Source of the DNA: Verrucomicrobiaceae bacterium
GTDB taxonomy: Bacteria; Verrucomicrobiota; Verrucomicrobiia; Verrucomicrobiales; Akkermansiaceae
Direction: 5' to 3'
NCBI GenBank assembly: GCA_027484055.1
Contig: JAIXQH010000067.1
Span: forward strand, 1-64,000
DNA: 64,000 nucleotides
The notes beneath the pieces were generated by a model, which did no database searches, was not told where the DNA came from, and saw only the letters and a list, made by a program, of their open reading frames with translations. Position 1 is the stretch's first letter. Each line of letters starts with the position of its first letter. The translations under genes were made by a program, and so were the position numbers. Below, in pieces: positions 41,859 to 50,101 of the stretch.

Positions 41859-42635
41859 ATGAAACCTCATACTCTCCCTGTCAAACGCACTCCTGCCAAA
41901 AATGGCATTTTCAAACGCCTCCGCGCCGTCACCAGTAAGCGCAAGCAACACGCTGCCGCTGCCGCAGACATGGAAATGGACGATGGTGGCTCGAAGATTT
42001 CCCGTGCCCTCGTCATCGTATTTCTTTTCCACATCGTCGCGATTGGGCTCGTTTTCATTCACCACAATTTCCTCGACAGTCGTAAGCCGGTTGAGCCGAA
42101 AAAAGTGGCAAAAGTCGTCTTGGCGGACGCTGCGAACTTCACGCCACCCCCAGCACCCCAGACCGATCTACCCCGCATCGAGCCGGGCGAGAAATCGGTC
42201 GTCGTCACCATGGGTGACAACTACGCGCGCATCGCCGCCCGTGAAGGCGTGGATGAAGGGGATCTAAAAGCCATCAACGAGCAAGCCGACCTCAAGACTG
42301 GGATGCTTTTAAAAATCCCCGCCAAACGGCCCGTCGTCGCCGCTCCATCCAGCCTCCTGCCGACCCTTGTCGATGAAGCTGACGGTCTGGTGGACGTGGT
42401 TCCTACGGGAGCTGCCGTAGCTGCACCGCCACGCGCCATCTTAGTCCGCCCCAAAAGCGCACCATCAGCATCGACCACTTCGGCTACCGGGAAATCCTAC
42501 ACTGTGCAAGCGGGCGACAGCATCTGGCGCATCGCGAATAAGTTTAAAGTGAAACAGGAAGCACTCCTGAAGGCAAATTCCCTCGGTAAAGATGGTAAAA
42601 TCAAAGCGGGAATGACCCTCGTGATTCCCCACTAA
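41859..42635 (+). CDS. LysM-domain membrane protein
   Basis: A 258-residue protein with a basic cytoplasmic start, one membrane segment at about 52-69 (ALVIVFLFHIVAIGLVFI) and two LysM modules outside. The first is about 108-152 (VTMGDNYARIAAREGVDEGD), and the second 211-258 (YTVQAGDSIWRIANKFKVKQ ending MTLVIPH). LysM binds peptidoglycan glycan chains. Its place between murD and ftsW, with 5 nt gaps on each side, suggests a division-site or wall-anchoring role. It is not part of the textbook dcw set. Confidence 0.85.
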   Translation: MKPHTLPVKRTPAKNGIFKRLRAVTSKRKQHAAAAADMEMDDGGSKISRALVIVFLFHIVAIGLVFIHHNFLDSRKPVEPKKVAKVVLADAANFTPPPAPQTDLPRIEPGEKSVVVTMGDNYARIAAREGVDEGDLKAINEQADLKTGMLLKIPAKRPVVAAPSSLLPTLVDEADGLVDVVPTGAAVAAPPRAILVRPKSAPSASTTSATGKSYTVQAGDSIWRIANKFKVKQEALLKANSLGKDGKIKAGMTLVIPH

Positions 42636-42639
42636 ATTC

Positions 42640-43785
42640 ATGACCCGCCATTGCTCCATCATTCTCTGCACAGCCGTCGCACTTCTTGTCGCGCTCGGAC
42701 TGATCATGCTCACAAGCACGGGCGCATGGGTGAAAAAGATCGAGCCTTATCACTTCGTCGAGCGCCAAGCCTACATGGCTGCGACGGGGTTGGTCTTTGC
42801 GTTCATCGCCTCACGATTTCCCATCGAGAAATTACGGGCCTATTCCCTGTGGATGTTAGCGGGCATGTGTGTGTTGTTAGTGCTCTGTTTCGTGCCGGGC
42901 ATCGCCGACCCACAGTGGGGCTCTAACCGTTGGATCAAGGTTCCTTTGATCCGCCAGTTTCAGCCCTCGGAAGCGGCGAAGATTGTGATCATGTTTTGCC
43001 TCGCTTCTTGGTTCGCACGTTGGCAGACGGAGATTCAGACCTTCTGGCGCGGATTTATCATTCCAGGCTGCATCGCTGGGGTCCCGATGCTGCTCATCGC
43101 GGTAGAAACGGATGTCGGCACGGCGCTTTCCATCGCGGTAGCCGTCGGCGCGGTGATGTTTTGTGTCGGAACTCGGCTGTGGTTCATCATCCCGACAGCG
43201 GTTACCGTCATTTCGGGCGCGAGCTACTTTATCATGCATGATCCAGTCCGCTGGGGGCGGATCGAAGCTTGGCTGGATCTTGAGAATCCCATCCATCAGC
43301 GCGGTGTCGGCGCACAGCAGTGGCATTCACTACTCGCGCTTGGCAATGGCGGGCCATGGGGTGTCGGTCTCGGAAATGGCTTGGAAAAGCTGGGCTCGCT
43401 CACGTTTGCTTACACGGATTTCATTTTCCCGGTCATCGGAGAAGAATGGGGCTTGCGTGCCACCTTAGGCGTGGTCGGTTGCTATGTAATCATCGCCCTC
43501 GCCGGCTGTGGAATCGCTCTTCAAGCGCAAACCGTTTTCAACCGCTGTCTCGCGCTTGGCCTGACCTGCATGCTCGTCGTCCCCGCCATGCAAAACATCG
43601 CCGTCACCACCGCCAGTTTGCCGAATGACGGCCTGCCGCTGCCCTTCGTGAGCTTTGGCGGCACTAGTATGGTGTTTAGCCTAGTCGCCGTAGGCATACT
43701 TGTGGGCATTCACCGCCGCTCGAGTCAGCAAGTTGTCCAAGAGTATCCACTCAGCCGGACTACCCGCCTTGCGGTAAAATTGTAG
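42640..43785 (+). CDS. ftsW: Septal peptidoglycan glycosyltransferase FtsW
   Basis: A 381-residue SEDS protein with about ten membrane helices. Visible signatures are GSNRWIKVPLIRQFQPSEAA (the WI-x-P...QPSE stretch), PDVGTAL-like ETDVGTALSIAVA, YTDFIFPVIGEEWGL and PLPFVSFGGTSM. FtsW polymerises lipid II at the septum together with FtsI. It is the last gene of the cluster here: murG, murC, ddl, ftsQ, ftsA and ftsZ do not follow. The next gene encodes a secretion ATPase. Confidence 0.93.
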   Translation: MTRHCSIILCTAVALLVALGLIMLTSTGAWVKKIEPYHFVERQAYMAATGLVFAFIASRFPIEKLRAYSLWMLAGMCVLLVLCFVPGIADPQWGSNRWIKVPLIRQFQPSEAAKIVIMFCLASWFARWQTEIQTFWRGFIIPGCIAGVPMLLIAVETDVGTALSIAVAVGAVMFCVGTRLWFIIPTAVTVISGASYFIMHDPVRWGRIEAWLDLENPIHQRGVGAQQWHSLLALGNGGPWGVGLGNGLEKLGSLTFAYTDFIFPVIGEEWGLRATLGVVGCYVIIALAGCGIALQAQTVFNRCLALGLTCMLVVPAMQNIAVTTASLPNDGLPLPFVSFGGTSMVFSLVAVGILVGIHRRSSQQVVQEYPLSRTTRLAVKL

Positions 43786-44010
43786 GCCGGGCGACGGTTC
43801 GTTACGGCGCAACTCTCGCAATGCATTCGCATAGTCATTACATCCCCTGAATAACAAGGGTTTTAAGCCGCGAATTGGAAGAATTTCCCCCAACTGACCA
43901 TGTGGTTTGTTGACAAAGGTGAGTGGGGTTGACCACCTTGGAACAGATTCAATTCAGCCCGTGGCTGGAATTGCCAATCAGAAAATCCACCTAATAGGAC
44001 TCATAGCCCA
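43786..44010. other. Intergenic region between the dcw cluster and the pilus/secretion genes
   Basis: About 225 nt without a gene. A TTGACA occurs near 43912 and a second TTGAC near 43928, but no convincing -10 element follows, so I do not assign a promoter position. No terminator hairpin was clear. Confidence 0.4.
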
Positions 44011-45684
44011 GTGTTTTCCAACGAAGATTACCTTGCAGAACTGCTCGCCGAAGCCGGAATGGTGAGCGCCGATGAACTCGCCCAGTCGCGTAGTGCCCTC
44101 TCGGGTGACGAAACGATCGTCGAGTATCTCCTAGCCCACACCGCTCTCACTCAGGAAAGCGTCGCTAAAACCCTCGCAGTTAACGCTGGGATTCCCTTCA
44201 TCCGCCTTGCGGATGTGACTTTCGAGGCAGGGGTGATGGAGTCAATCACGGACGACATCGCGAAGCGATACCGCATCATCCCTGTGGAAGATGATGGCTT
44301 GTCACTCACCATCGCACTCGCCGATCCTCTCGATTTCGAAGCGTTGGACAGCTTGCCACACGTCCTGGGTCGCCAATTGAATCTGGTCTGTGTCACACAA
44401 AAGGACATTCACGACCATCTTCGCCAGTTTTACCACTCTACTGAAGCCGCTGCGGGAAGTGACGGCTACTCGGTCACAGGTGGCGATGACGAAGCCGGCC
44501 CCTCCGCGAGTGATGCGCCGATCATCAAGCTGGTCATGCAGCTGCTCACCGAAGCATTTCGCCTACGCGCATCTGACATTCACATCGAGCCTCTTGAAAC
44601 TTCCGTGCGGGTCCGCTATCGCTTGGATGGTAAGCTCGTCCACGTGGATACCCATCCCAAAAAACTTCTGCCTGCGATCATCGCCCGGCTGAAAGTGATG
44701 AGTGGATCGATGTCGATCGCAGAAAAGCGCCTCCCTCAAGACGGTCGGATTCAGCTCAAGATGGGCGACAAAGAAGTCGATCTCCGTGTCTCTTCCGTGC
44801 CTTCAAACCATGGCGAGTCCATCGTCATGCGGATCTTGGACAAGACCGCCCTGATGCTGGGTCTTCCAGAACTTGGCTTCTTCTCAGACGACCAACAGTT
44901 GTTTGAGCAGATGCTGGGACTGCCAGACGGAATTCTCCTCGTCACAGGCCCCACAGGTTCGGGAAAAACCACCACTCTCTACGCCTGTCTCAACGTCATC
45001 AACAGGCCGGACAAAAAGATCATCACCGTGGAAGACCCGGTCGAGTATGAGCTTCCCGGAATCAACCAAGTCATGGTGAAAACCGACATCGGCATGACCT
45101 TCGCCGCTGCCCTGCGAGCCATGCTCCGCCAAGCGCCGAACATCATCATGATCGGAGAAATTCGGGATGCGGAGACGGCAAACATCGCCATCAACGCCTC
45201 ACTCACCGGTCACTTGGTCTTTTCCACCCTGCACACGAATGACGCACCTTCCGCAGTCGCTCGTCTCGCAGACATCGGGGTGAAGCCCTTCCTCATCGCC
45301 TCTGCCGTCCGTGCCGTGCTCGCCCAGCGCCTTGTGCGGAAACTCTGCCCGATTTGTAAAGCTCCGGCCATCCTCACGGAAAAGGAAATGCGTGCACTCT
45401 CCCTCGACTCCTCGCGGATGACAGAGGCCACGATTTTCGGACCTGTCGGTTGCGAAAAATGCCGTGGCAATGGTTTCAAGGGCCGGATGGGTATTTTCGA
45501 AATCTTCGTCATCGATGACGAAGTCCGCTCGATGATCAACAATGGTCTGACTACTACTCAGCTTCGCCGCCGTGCCCGCGAGCTCGGCATGCGGACCCTC
45601 CGAGAAGACGGCATCCGCAAGGTGCTTTCCGGCCTCACTTCCGGTGGTGAAGTCGTCCACGCCACCATGTCTGACCTCGACTAA
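44011..45684 (+). CDS. Type II secretion / type IV pilus assembly ATPase (first of two)
   Basis: A 557-residue GspE/PilB-type ATPase from a GTG. The N-terminal GspE-N/MshEN region (about 1-150) is followed by the ATPase with SDIHIEPLETSVRVRYRLDG, Walker A GPTGSGKTTT from residue 313, EDPVEYELPG, the Walker B region IIMIGEIRDAETA, and LVFSTLHTND. A four-cysteine zinc site is intact (CPICK and CEKCRGNG). It powers pilus or pseudopilus assembly. It is followed 46 nt later by a second complete ATPase gene of the same family. Confidence 0.92.
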   Translation: MFSNEDYLAELLAEAGMVSADELAQSRSALSGDETIVEYLLAHTALTQESVAKTLAVNAGIPFIRLADVTFEAGVMESITDDIAKRYRIIPVEDDGLSLTIALADPLDFEALDSLPHVLGRQLNLVCVTQKDIHDHLRQFYHSTEAAAGSDGYSVTGGDDEAGPSASDAPIIKLVMQLLTEAFRLRASDIHIEPLETSVRVRYRLDGKLVHVDTHPKKLLPAIIARLKVMSGSMSIAEKRLPQDGRIQLKMGDKEVDLRVSSVPSNHGESIVMRILDKTALMLGLPELGFFSDDQQLFEQMLGLPDGILLVTGPTGSGKTTTLYACLNVINRPDKKIITVEDPVEYELPGINQVMVKTDIGMTFAAALRAMLRQAPNIIMIGEIRDAETANIAINASLTGHLVFSTLHTNDAPSAVARLADIGVKPFLIASAVRAVLAQRLVRKLCPICKAPAILTEKEMRALSLDSSRMTEATIFGPVGCEKCRGNGFKGRMGIFEIFVIDDEVRSMINNGLTTTQLRRRARELGMRTLREDGIRKVLSGLTSGGEVVHATMSDLD

Positions 45685-45730
45685 TTGTCACTAAACCCTC
45701 CTTTCCAAAAAGCTTTCGCCTCTCCGTCCC

Positions 45731-47401
45731 ATGGACAATCAACAGATCATCGACTTATTCCTTTCGCGGGGTCTCATTGACCCAGCTCTCTCTCAAGACA
45801 TCCTTGCGGAGGTAGGGCACAGCGGTAAAGAAATCGCTGAGATCCTCGCCGACTACCAAGTCATTCAACACCGCGACGACATTTGGCCCGTCGTGGCCTC
45901 AGAACTCGGTGCAAGCATGGTGGACCTGAAAAATTGGACCCCGCCAGAAGCCCTACTCGCGCTCGTGCCCGCTGGCACTGCTCGTCTACACGGAGCCTTA
46001 CCTGTTAATTTCGACGAAACCGGCCTCTATGTCGCCCTCGTCGACCCCCTTAACCCACAGACTCCCGAAGACTTACGCTTCGCCCTCGGTCGTGAAATCC
46101 ACATCGTGGTGGCCCCTGACTACCTTGTCGAATCCAAGATCAACGAGTGCTACGGCGGTGAAGGCAAGGCCATGGAAGACATTCTCAGTCAGCTGGAACT
46201 GAGTGGCGACAGTCTCAATGCAGCAGACCTCGAAGCAGAAGCCAATTCTGCGCCGATTATCCGCTACGTGGACCTCGTGCTCTATCAGGCGATTAAGGAA
46301 AAGGCCTCCGATATTCATTTCGAGCCCTTCGAAAAGGACTTTAAAATCCGCTATCGGGTGGACGGTGCGCTCTATGAAATGGCACCGCCGCCGCCTCATT
46401 TGGCTCTCCCGATCCTTTCCCGGGTCAAGGTCATGTCGAACATGAACATCGCTGAGCGGCGAATCCCACAGGACGGTCGAATCGTCAAACAAGTCGGTGA
46501 CAAGCAGGTGGACATGCGTGTTTCCTCGCTCCCCACTCACCACGGCGAGTCAATCGTGCTGCGGGTGCTTGACCGCTCATCCGTCAACCTATCGCTTGAA
46601 AATCTCGGTCTCACCGACCACATTTACAACTACATCACCGACACGATCGAGAAGCCAAACGGCATCTTCATCGTCACCGGACCTACCGGTGCCGGGAAAA
46701 CGACCACACTCTACGCCGCGCTGCGCCGGATCAATACCATCGACGCCAAGCTCCTCACCGCAGAAGATCCTGTCGAGTATGACATCGACGGCATCATCCA
46801 GATCCCCATCAACGACGCCATCGGTCTCGATTTCCCACGAGTTCTCCGCGCGTTCCTCCGCCAAGATCCAGACCGGATCATGATCGGGGAAATGCGGGAT
46901 AAAGAAACCGCCACGATCGGCATTCAGGCTGCTCTCACCGGTCACTTGGTTCTCTCCACTCTCCATACGAACGATGCCCCTGGTGCCGTGACCCGTCTTG
47001 TTGACATGGGTTGCGAGCCATTCCTTGTTTCTGCCTCACTCGAAGGTATCCTCGCCCAGCGTCTGGTCAGGACAATTTGCAAAGACTGCAAAATGCCATA
47101 CGAGCCCAACGAATCCATCCTCAATCAGCTCGGGATCTCCGCTCATGAATTGGGCGACAAGCAATTCTTCACCGGTGGTGGCTGCACCTCTTGCGGACAA
47201 TCCGGTTACCGTGGTCGTCGCGGACTCTACGAGTTGCTCAATGTCACGGACCCAATCCGCGAACTGATCACCTCGCGTGCTCCTTCGGTAGTGCTGAAAC
47301 AAAAAGCGGTCGAACTGGGGATGAACACCCTCCGCGAAGACGGTCTGCGCAATATCTACATGGGAGCCACGACGATCGAAGAAGTTCTCAAATACACCTA
47401 A
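45731..47401 (+). CDS. Type II secretion / type IV pilus assembly ATPase (second of two)
   Basis: A 556-residue paralogue of the preceding protein with all ATPase motifs: SDIHFEPFEKDFKIRYRVDG, Walker A GPTGAGKTTT from residue 317, AEDPVEYDIDG, IMIGEMRDKETA, LVLSTLHTND, and the zinc cysteines CKDCK and CTSCG. The ATPase halves are alike while the N-terminal parts differ, so the two may contact different platform partners or form a mixed hexamer. The PilC/GspF-like gene follows after 89 nt. Confidence 0.92.
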   Translation: MDNQQIIDLFLSRGLIDPALSQDILAEVGHSGKEIAEILADYQVIQHRDDIWPVVASELGASMVDLKNWTPPEALLALVPAGTARLHGALPVNFDETGLYVALVDPLNPQTPEDLRFALGREIHIVVAPDYLVESKINECYGGEGKAMEDILSQLELSGDSLNAADLEAEANSAPIIRYVDLVLYQAIKEKASDIHFEPFEKDFKIRYRVDGALYEMAPPPPHLALPILSRVKVMSNMNIAERRIPQDGRIVKQVGDKQVDMRVSSLPTHHGESIVLRVLDRSSVNLSLENLGLTDHIYNYITDTIEKPNGIFIVTGPTGAGKTTTLYAALRRINTIDAKLLTAEDPVEYDIDGIIQIPINDAIGLDFPRVLRAFLRQDPDRIMIGEMRDKETATIGIQAALTGHLVLSTLHTNDAPGAVTRLVDMGCEPFLVSASLEGILAQRLVRTICKDCKMPYEPNESILNQLGISAHELGDKQFFTGGGCTSCGQSGYRGRRGLYELLNVTDPIRELITSRAPSVVLKQKAVELGMNTLREDGLRNIYMGATTIEEVLKYT

Positions 47402-47490
47402 GTTCCTCAGTTCACTCACTCGTTTTTCCTCCGCATTCACTTCCTTTCTTTACAGAAGCTCCTAAAACTCTAAAAAAAATCCCAACTCGT

Positions 47491-48774
47491 ATGGCTAACT
47501 TTCAATATTCCGCGCTCGATGCAAAAGGTGAGCAAACCACAGGTGCCGTCTCCGCGGCGAATGAAGCCGAAGCCGTACAACAGCTCCGCGCCAAAGGCCT
47601 CTACCCCACCCAGATCACGGAAGAAGGAAAAGGTAAGGGCAAGGCAAAGAGTGCTCCTGCGAAAGCGAAGGGGAAAACCAAGGGTAAATCCGCCGGAAAA
47701 GGTCAGACGGGTGGCCGGATTAAGCCGAAGAGCTTGATGATTTTCACGCGCCAACTCGCAACCCTCATTGACTCCGGTCTGCCGCTTCTTCGCAGCCTCA
47801 CCGTGCTCGAAAAACAAGAGCCGAATCCCGTGCTCCGTGCCACCGTCAGCGCACTTGCCGAGAACGTGCAAGGCGGCTCGACCTTCTCCGAGTCGCTCGC
47901 CCAGCACCCGAAAATTTTCAACAAGCTCTACGTCAACATGGTTAAGGCTGGCGAACTGGGTGGTGTTCTTGAAATCGTTCTCAATCGTCTCGCTGAATAC
48001 CAAGAAAAAGCTCAAAAGCTGAAGAACAAGATCGTTTCTGCCATGGTTTACCCGGTGATCGTCATGTTCATCGCCGTGGCCATCTTAGTTTTCCTGATGA
48101 TCTTCATCGTGCCGAAGTTCAAGGAAATGTTCACTAACACGGATTCCGAGCTCCCACTCATCTCGAAGATCGTCTTCGGCATGTCTGAATTCTTCCTCGC
48201 CAATCCGCTCTACGTGCCCAACGTCGTCTTCTTCTTCATCGCTTTCGGCGTCGGTGTCTTCCTCTTCAATCTCTGGGGCGCGACGGTCGGTGGCCGTAAA
48301 ATCATCGACACCATGAAGCTGAAAATGCCCGTGCTCGGTGACATCCAACGGAAAAGTGCCGTTTCTCGCTTCTCCCGCACCCTTGGAACTTTGGTCACTT
48401 CAGGTGTGCCGATTCTCCAAGCACTCAACATCACTCGCGACACCGCTGGAAATGTCATCATCTCTCAAGCCATCGAGAAAGTCCACGAAGCGGTCAAGGA
48501 AGGGGAAACCATCGTCATCCCACTCCAAGCTTCTGGAGTTTTCCCGAACATGGTTATCTCCATGGTCGATGTGGGTGAAGAAACCGGTCAGCTCCCCGAA
48601 ATGCTCTTGAAAGTGGCAGACGTCTATGACGACGAAGTCGATAATGCCGTGACTGCACTCACCTCCATCCTTGAGCCGATCATGATCGTGATCCTCGCCC
48701 TCATCGTGGGTGCCGTGGTCTTCGCCTTGTTCCTGCCTCTGATTAAGATGATCTCGACCATGGGCAACCAGTAA
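47491..48774 (+). CDS. Type II secretion / type IV pilus platform protein (GspF/PilC)
   Basis: A 427-residue protein starting at the ATG at 47491 (MANFQYSALDAKGEQTTG), the normal GspF start; a longer frame upstream is not used. Two GspF cytoplasmic domains (FTRQLATLIDSGLPLLRSL at about 82-100, FSRTLGTLVTSGVPILQAL near 290) are each followed by membrane helices. A Lys/Gly/Ala-rich low-complexity insert at about 48-75 (KGKGKAKSAPAKAKGKTKGK) separates the first module from the N-terminal part; it is unusual and basic. Confidence 0.92.
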   Translation: MANFQYSALDAKGEQTTGAVSAANEAEAVQQLRAKGLYPTQITEEGKGKGKAKSAPAKAKGKTKGKSAGKGQTGGRIKPKSLMIFTRQLATLIDSGLPLLRSLTVLEKQEPNPVLRATVSALAENVQGGSTFSESLAQHPKIFNKLYVNMVKAGELGGVLEIVLNRLAEYQEKAQKLKNKIVSAMVYPVIVMFIAVAILVFLMIFIVPKFKEMFTNTDSELPLISKIVFGMSEFFLANPLYVPNVVFFFIAFGVGVFLFNLWGATVGGRKIIDTMKLKMPVLGDIQRKSAVSRFSRTLGTLVTSGVPILQALNITRDTAGNVIISQAIEKVHEAVKEGETIVIPLQASGVFPNMVISMVDVGEETGQLPEMLLKVADVYDDEVDNAVTALTSILEPIMIVILALIVGAVVFALFLPLIKMISTMGNQ

Positions 48775-48817
48775 TCCTGCTGGCTACCATCCGACATCCG
48801 TTCAAAATCTCCGGGAC

Positions 48818-49408
48818 ATGAAAAACTCATCACTCCGCCAGAAGGCTGGCTTCACCTTGATCGAAATCTTGGTCGTCATGGCGATCATTGCCATACTGGC
48901 CAGTATGGTCATCGGTGCGCTTAGTTTCGTTAAAGAGAAACAAAAACGCGAGCAGGCGAAGATTCAAATCGCCCTGCTGAGCAAATCGATCGAAGAGTAC
49001 AAGTTGGACATGGGGAAATACCCAGGGCTGACGGATGACACACCCGCGACGGGTCAGGGGATGACGGAACAACTCTACCAAGCCCTGTTCTATGAAGGCT
49101 ATTTGGCAACGGAAAATACCGGTTCGTCCAATCCTATTGGAGCGAAAAAAGTTTATCTAGCGGACCTAGATCCCACCACGACGAACCAAAAGTGGGTCCA
49201 AAAAGTAGCGGGTCCGGGTGCGTTAGTTCCTGCAGTATCAAAAATTAACGATCCTTGGGGCAACGAATACCTCTATCGTAAAGGCAATAATGCAATCAAT
49301 CCAGACTTCGATCTCTGGTCTGCCGGCAAGGATGGAGAGACGAGCACGGGCAACACAGCGGCGGATCTTAAAGATCCAAAAGCGCTAGATGACGTTCGGA
49401 ACTTTTAA
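48818..49408 (+). CDS. GspG-like pseudopilin / type IV pilin-like protein
   Basis: A 196-residue protein with a type III signal: short basic leader MKNSSLRQKAG, cleavage before FTLIEILVVMAIIAILASM (Glu+5 present). The C-terminal region is GspG-like (EEYKLDMGKYPG, INDPWGNEYLYRK, FDLWSAGKDG with the calcium-loop acidic residues). It should be the major pseudopilin of the machine built by the upstream ATPases and platform protein. The central part is longer than in GspG of Proteobacteria. No prepilin peptidase or secretin gene is in the window. Confidence 0.9.
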   Translation: MKNSSLRQKAGFTLIEILVVMAIIAILASMVIGALSFVKEKQKREQAKIQIALLSKSIEEYKLDMGKYPGLTDDTPATGQGMTEQLYQALFYEGYLATENTGSSNPIGAKKVYLADLDPTTTNQKWVQKVAGPGALVPAVSKINDPWGNEYLYRKGNNAINPDFDLWSAGKDGETSTGNTAADLKDPKALDDVRNF

Positions 49409-49477
49409 GTGCCAACTCTTCAACAGAGCCTAGAATCTTAGCCTGCTCTTGCGAACTAACTTTCAAGGAGTCACATC

Positions 49478-50077
49478 ATGGATGTGGCTCCATTTTTTAA
49501 CCACATGACCGAATCATCTGCCCCTATTCCCGGAGACTCTAAGCCCAAATCGGAGAAACCGATGACCTCCGCGAAAAAAGTTTCAAGTCCACGGCCAAAG
49601 AAGGTGGCAAAGGTCAAAGATTTGGTGGAGGCGGCGCTTCCCGTCCCAGCACCTCAAGAAACCTTTACCGAGCCGAAAACAGAATGGCCTGAGCCTGAGG
49701 ATGCCTCATCTGGTGGGAATCAGTCGCAGACCGATTCCGTCAAGCGCAAGCGACGTCGGCGTAAAGGCAAAGGTGCGTCGAACGCGCCACCCCAGAACCC
49801 AATGGACTCTGTTCAAGACGATGCGCCTTCGCCGACTCCGACTGAGGCAGCACCAGACCAGCGCATCCGCCCGCCTGCTCCAGCGCCACAGTCACAGATA
49901 CCGCCCCGTCCTAAAGTTGACCCTGCCCTTTTGACGAAAAAGGCGTGGAAAATCTTCCTCGCTGAAGTCAGTGAAGAAGGCGTTGCGCTCATCGGAGACA
50001 GTGATGCTAAAGACCTATCCCGCCGATGCTTTAGGCTGGCAGAAATCTTCATCGAGGAGCAGTCCCGCCGCCGCTAA
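49478..50077 (+). CDS. Disordered basic/proline-rich protein, unknown
   Basis: A 199-residue hydrophilic protein with AAGGAG upstream of its ATG at 49478. The first 145 residues are low-complexity (Pro/Glu/Ser/Lys) with a KRKRRRRKGKG patch at about 88-98. The last 50 residues form a likely folded piece (LTKKAWKIFLAEVSEEGVAL, LSRRCFRLAEIFIEE). No family recognised. The basic patch suggests binding to nucleic acid; this is inference. Confidence 0.6.
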   Translation: MDVAPFFNHMTESSAPIPGDSKPKSEKPMTSAKKVSSPRPKKVAKVKDLVEAALPVPAPQETFTEPKTEWPEPEDASSGGNQSQTDSVKRKRRRRKGKGASNAPPQNPMDSVQDDAPSPTPTEAAPDQRIRPPAPAPQSQIPPRPKVDPALLTKKAWKIFLAEVSEEGVALIGDSDAKDLSRRCFRLAEIFIEEQSRRR

Positions 50078-50101
50078 AAAAGAGCAGCGAGTTCTTGCCG
50101 C

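Noticed and set aside
47191-47490. 100-residue N-terminal extension of the GspF/PilC protein
   Set aside because: It reads through the end of the upstream ATPase gene in another frame; the protein family start is at 47491.
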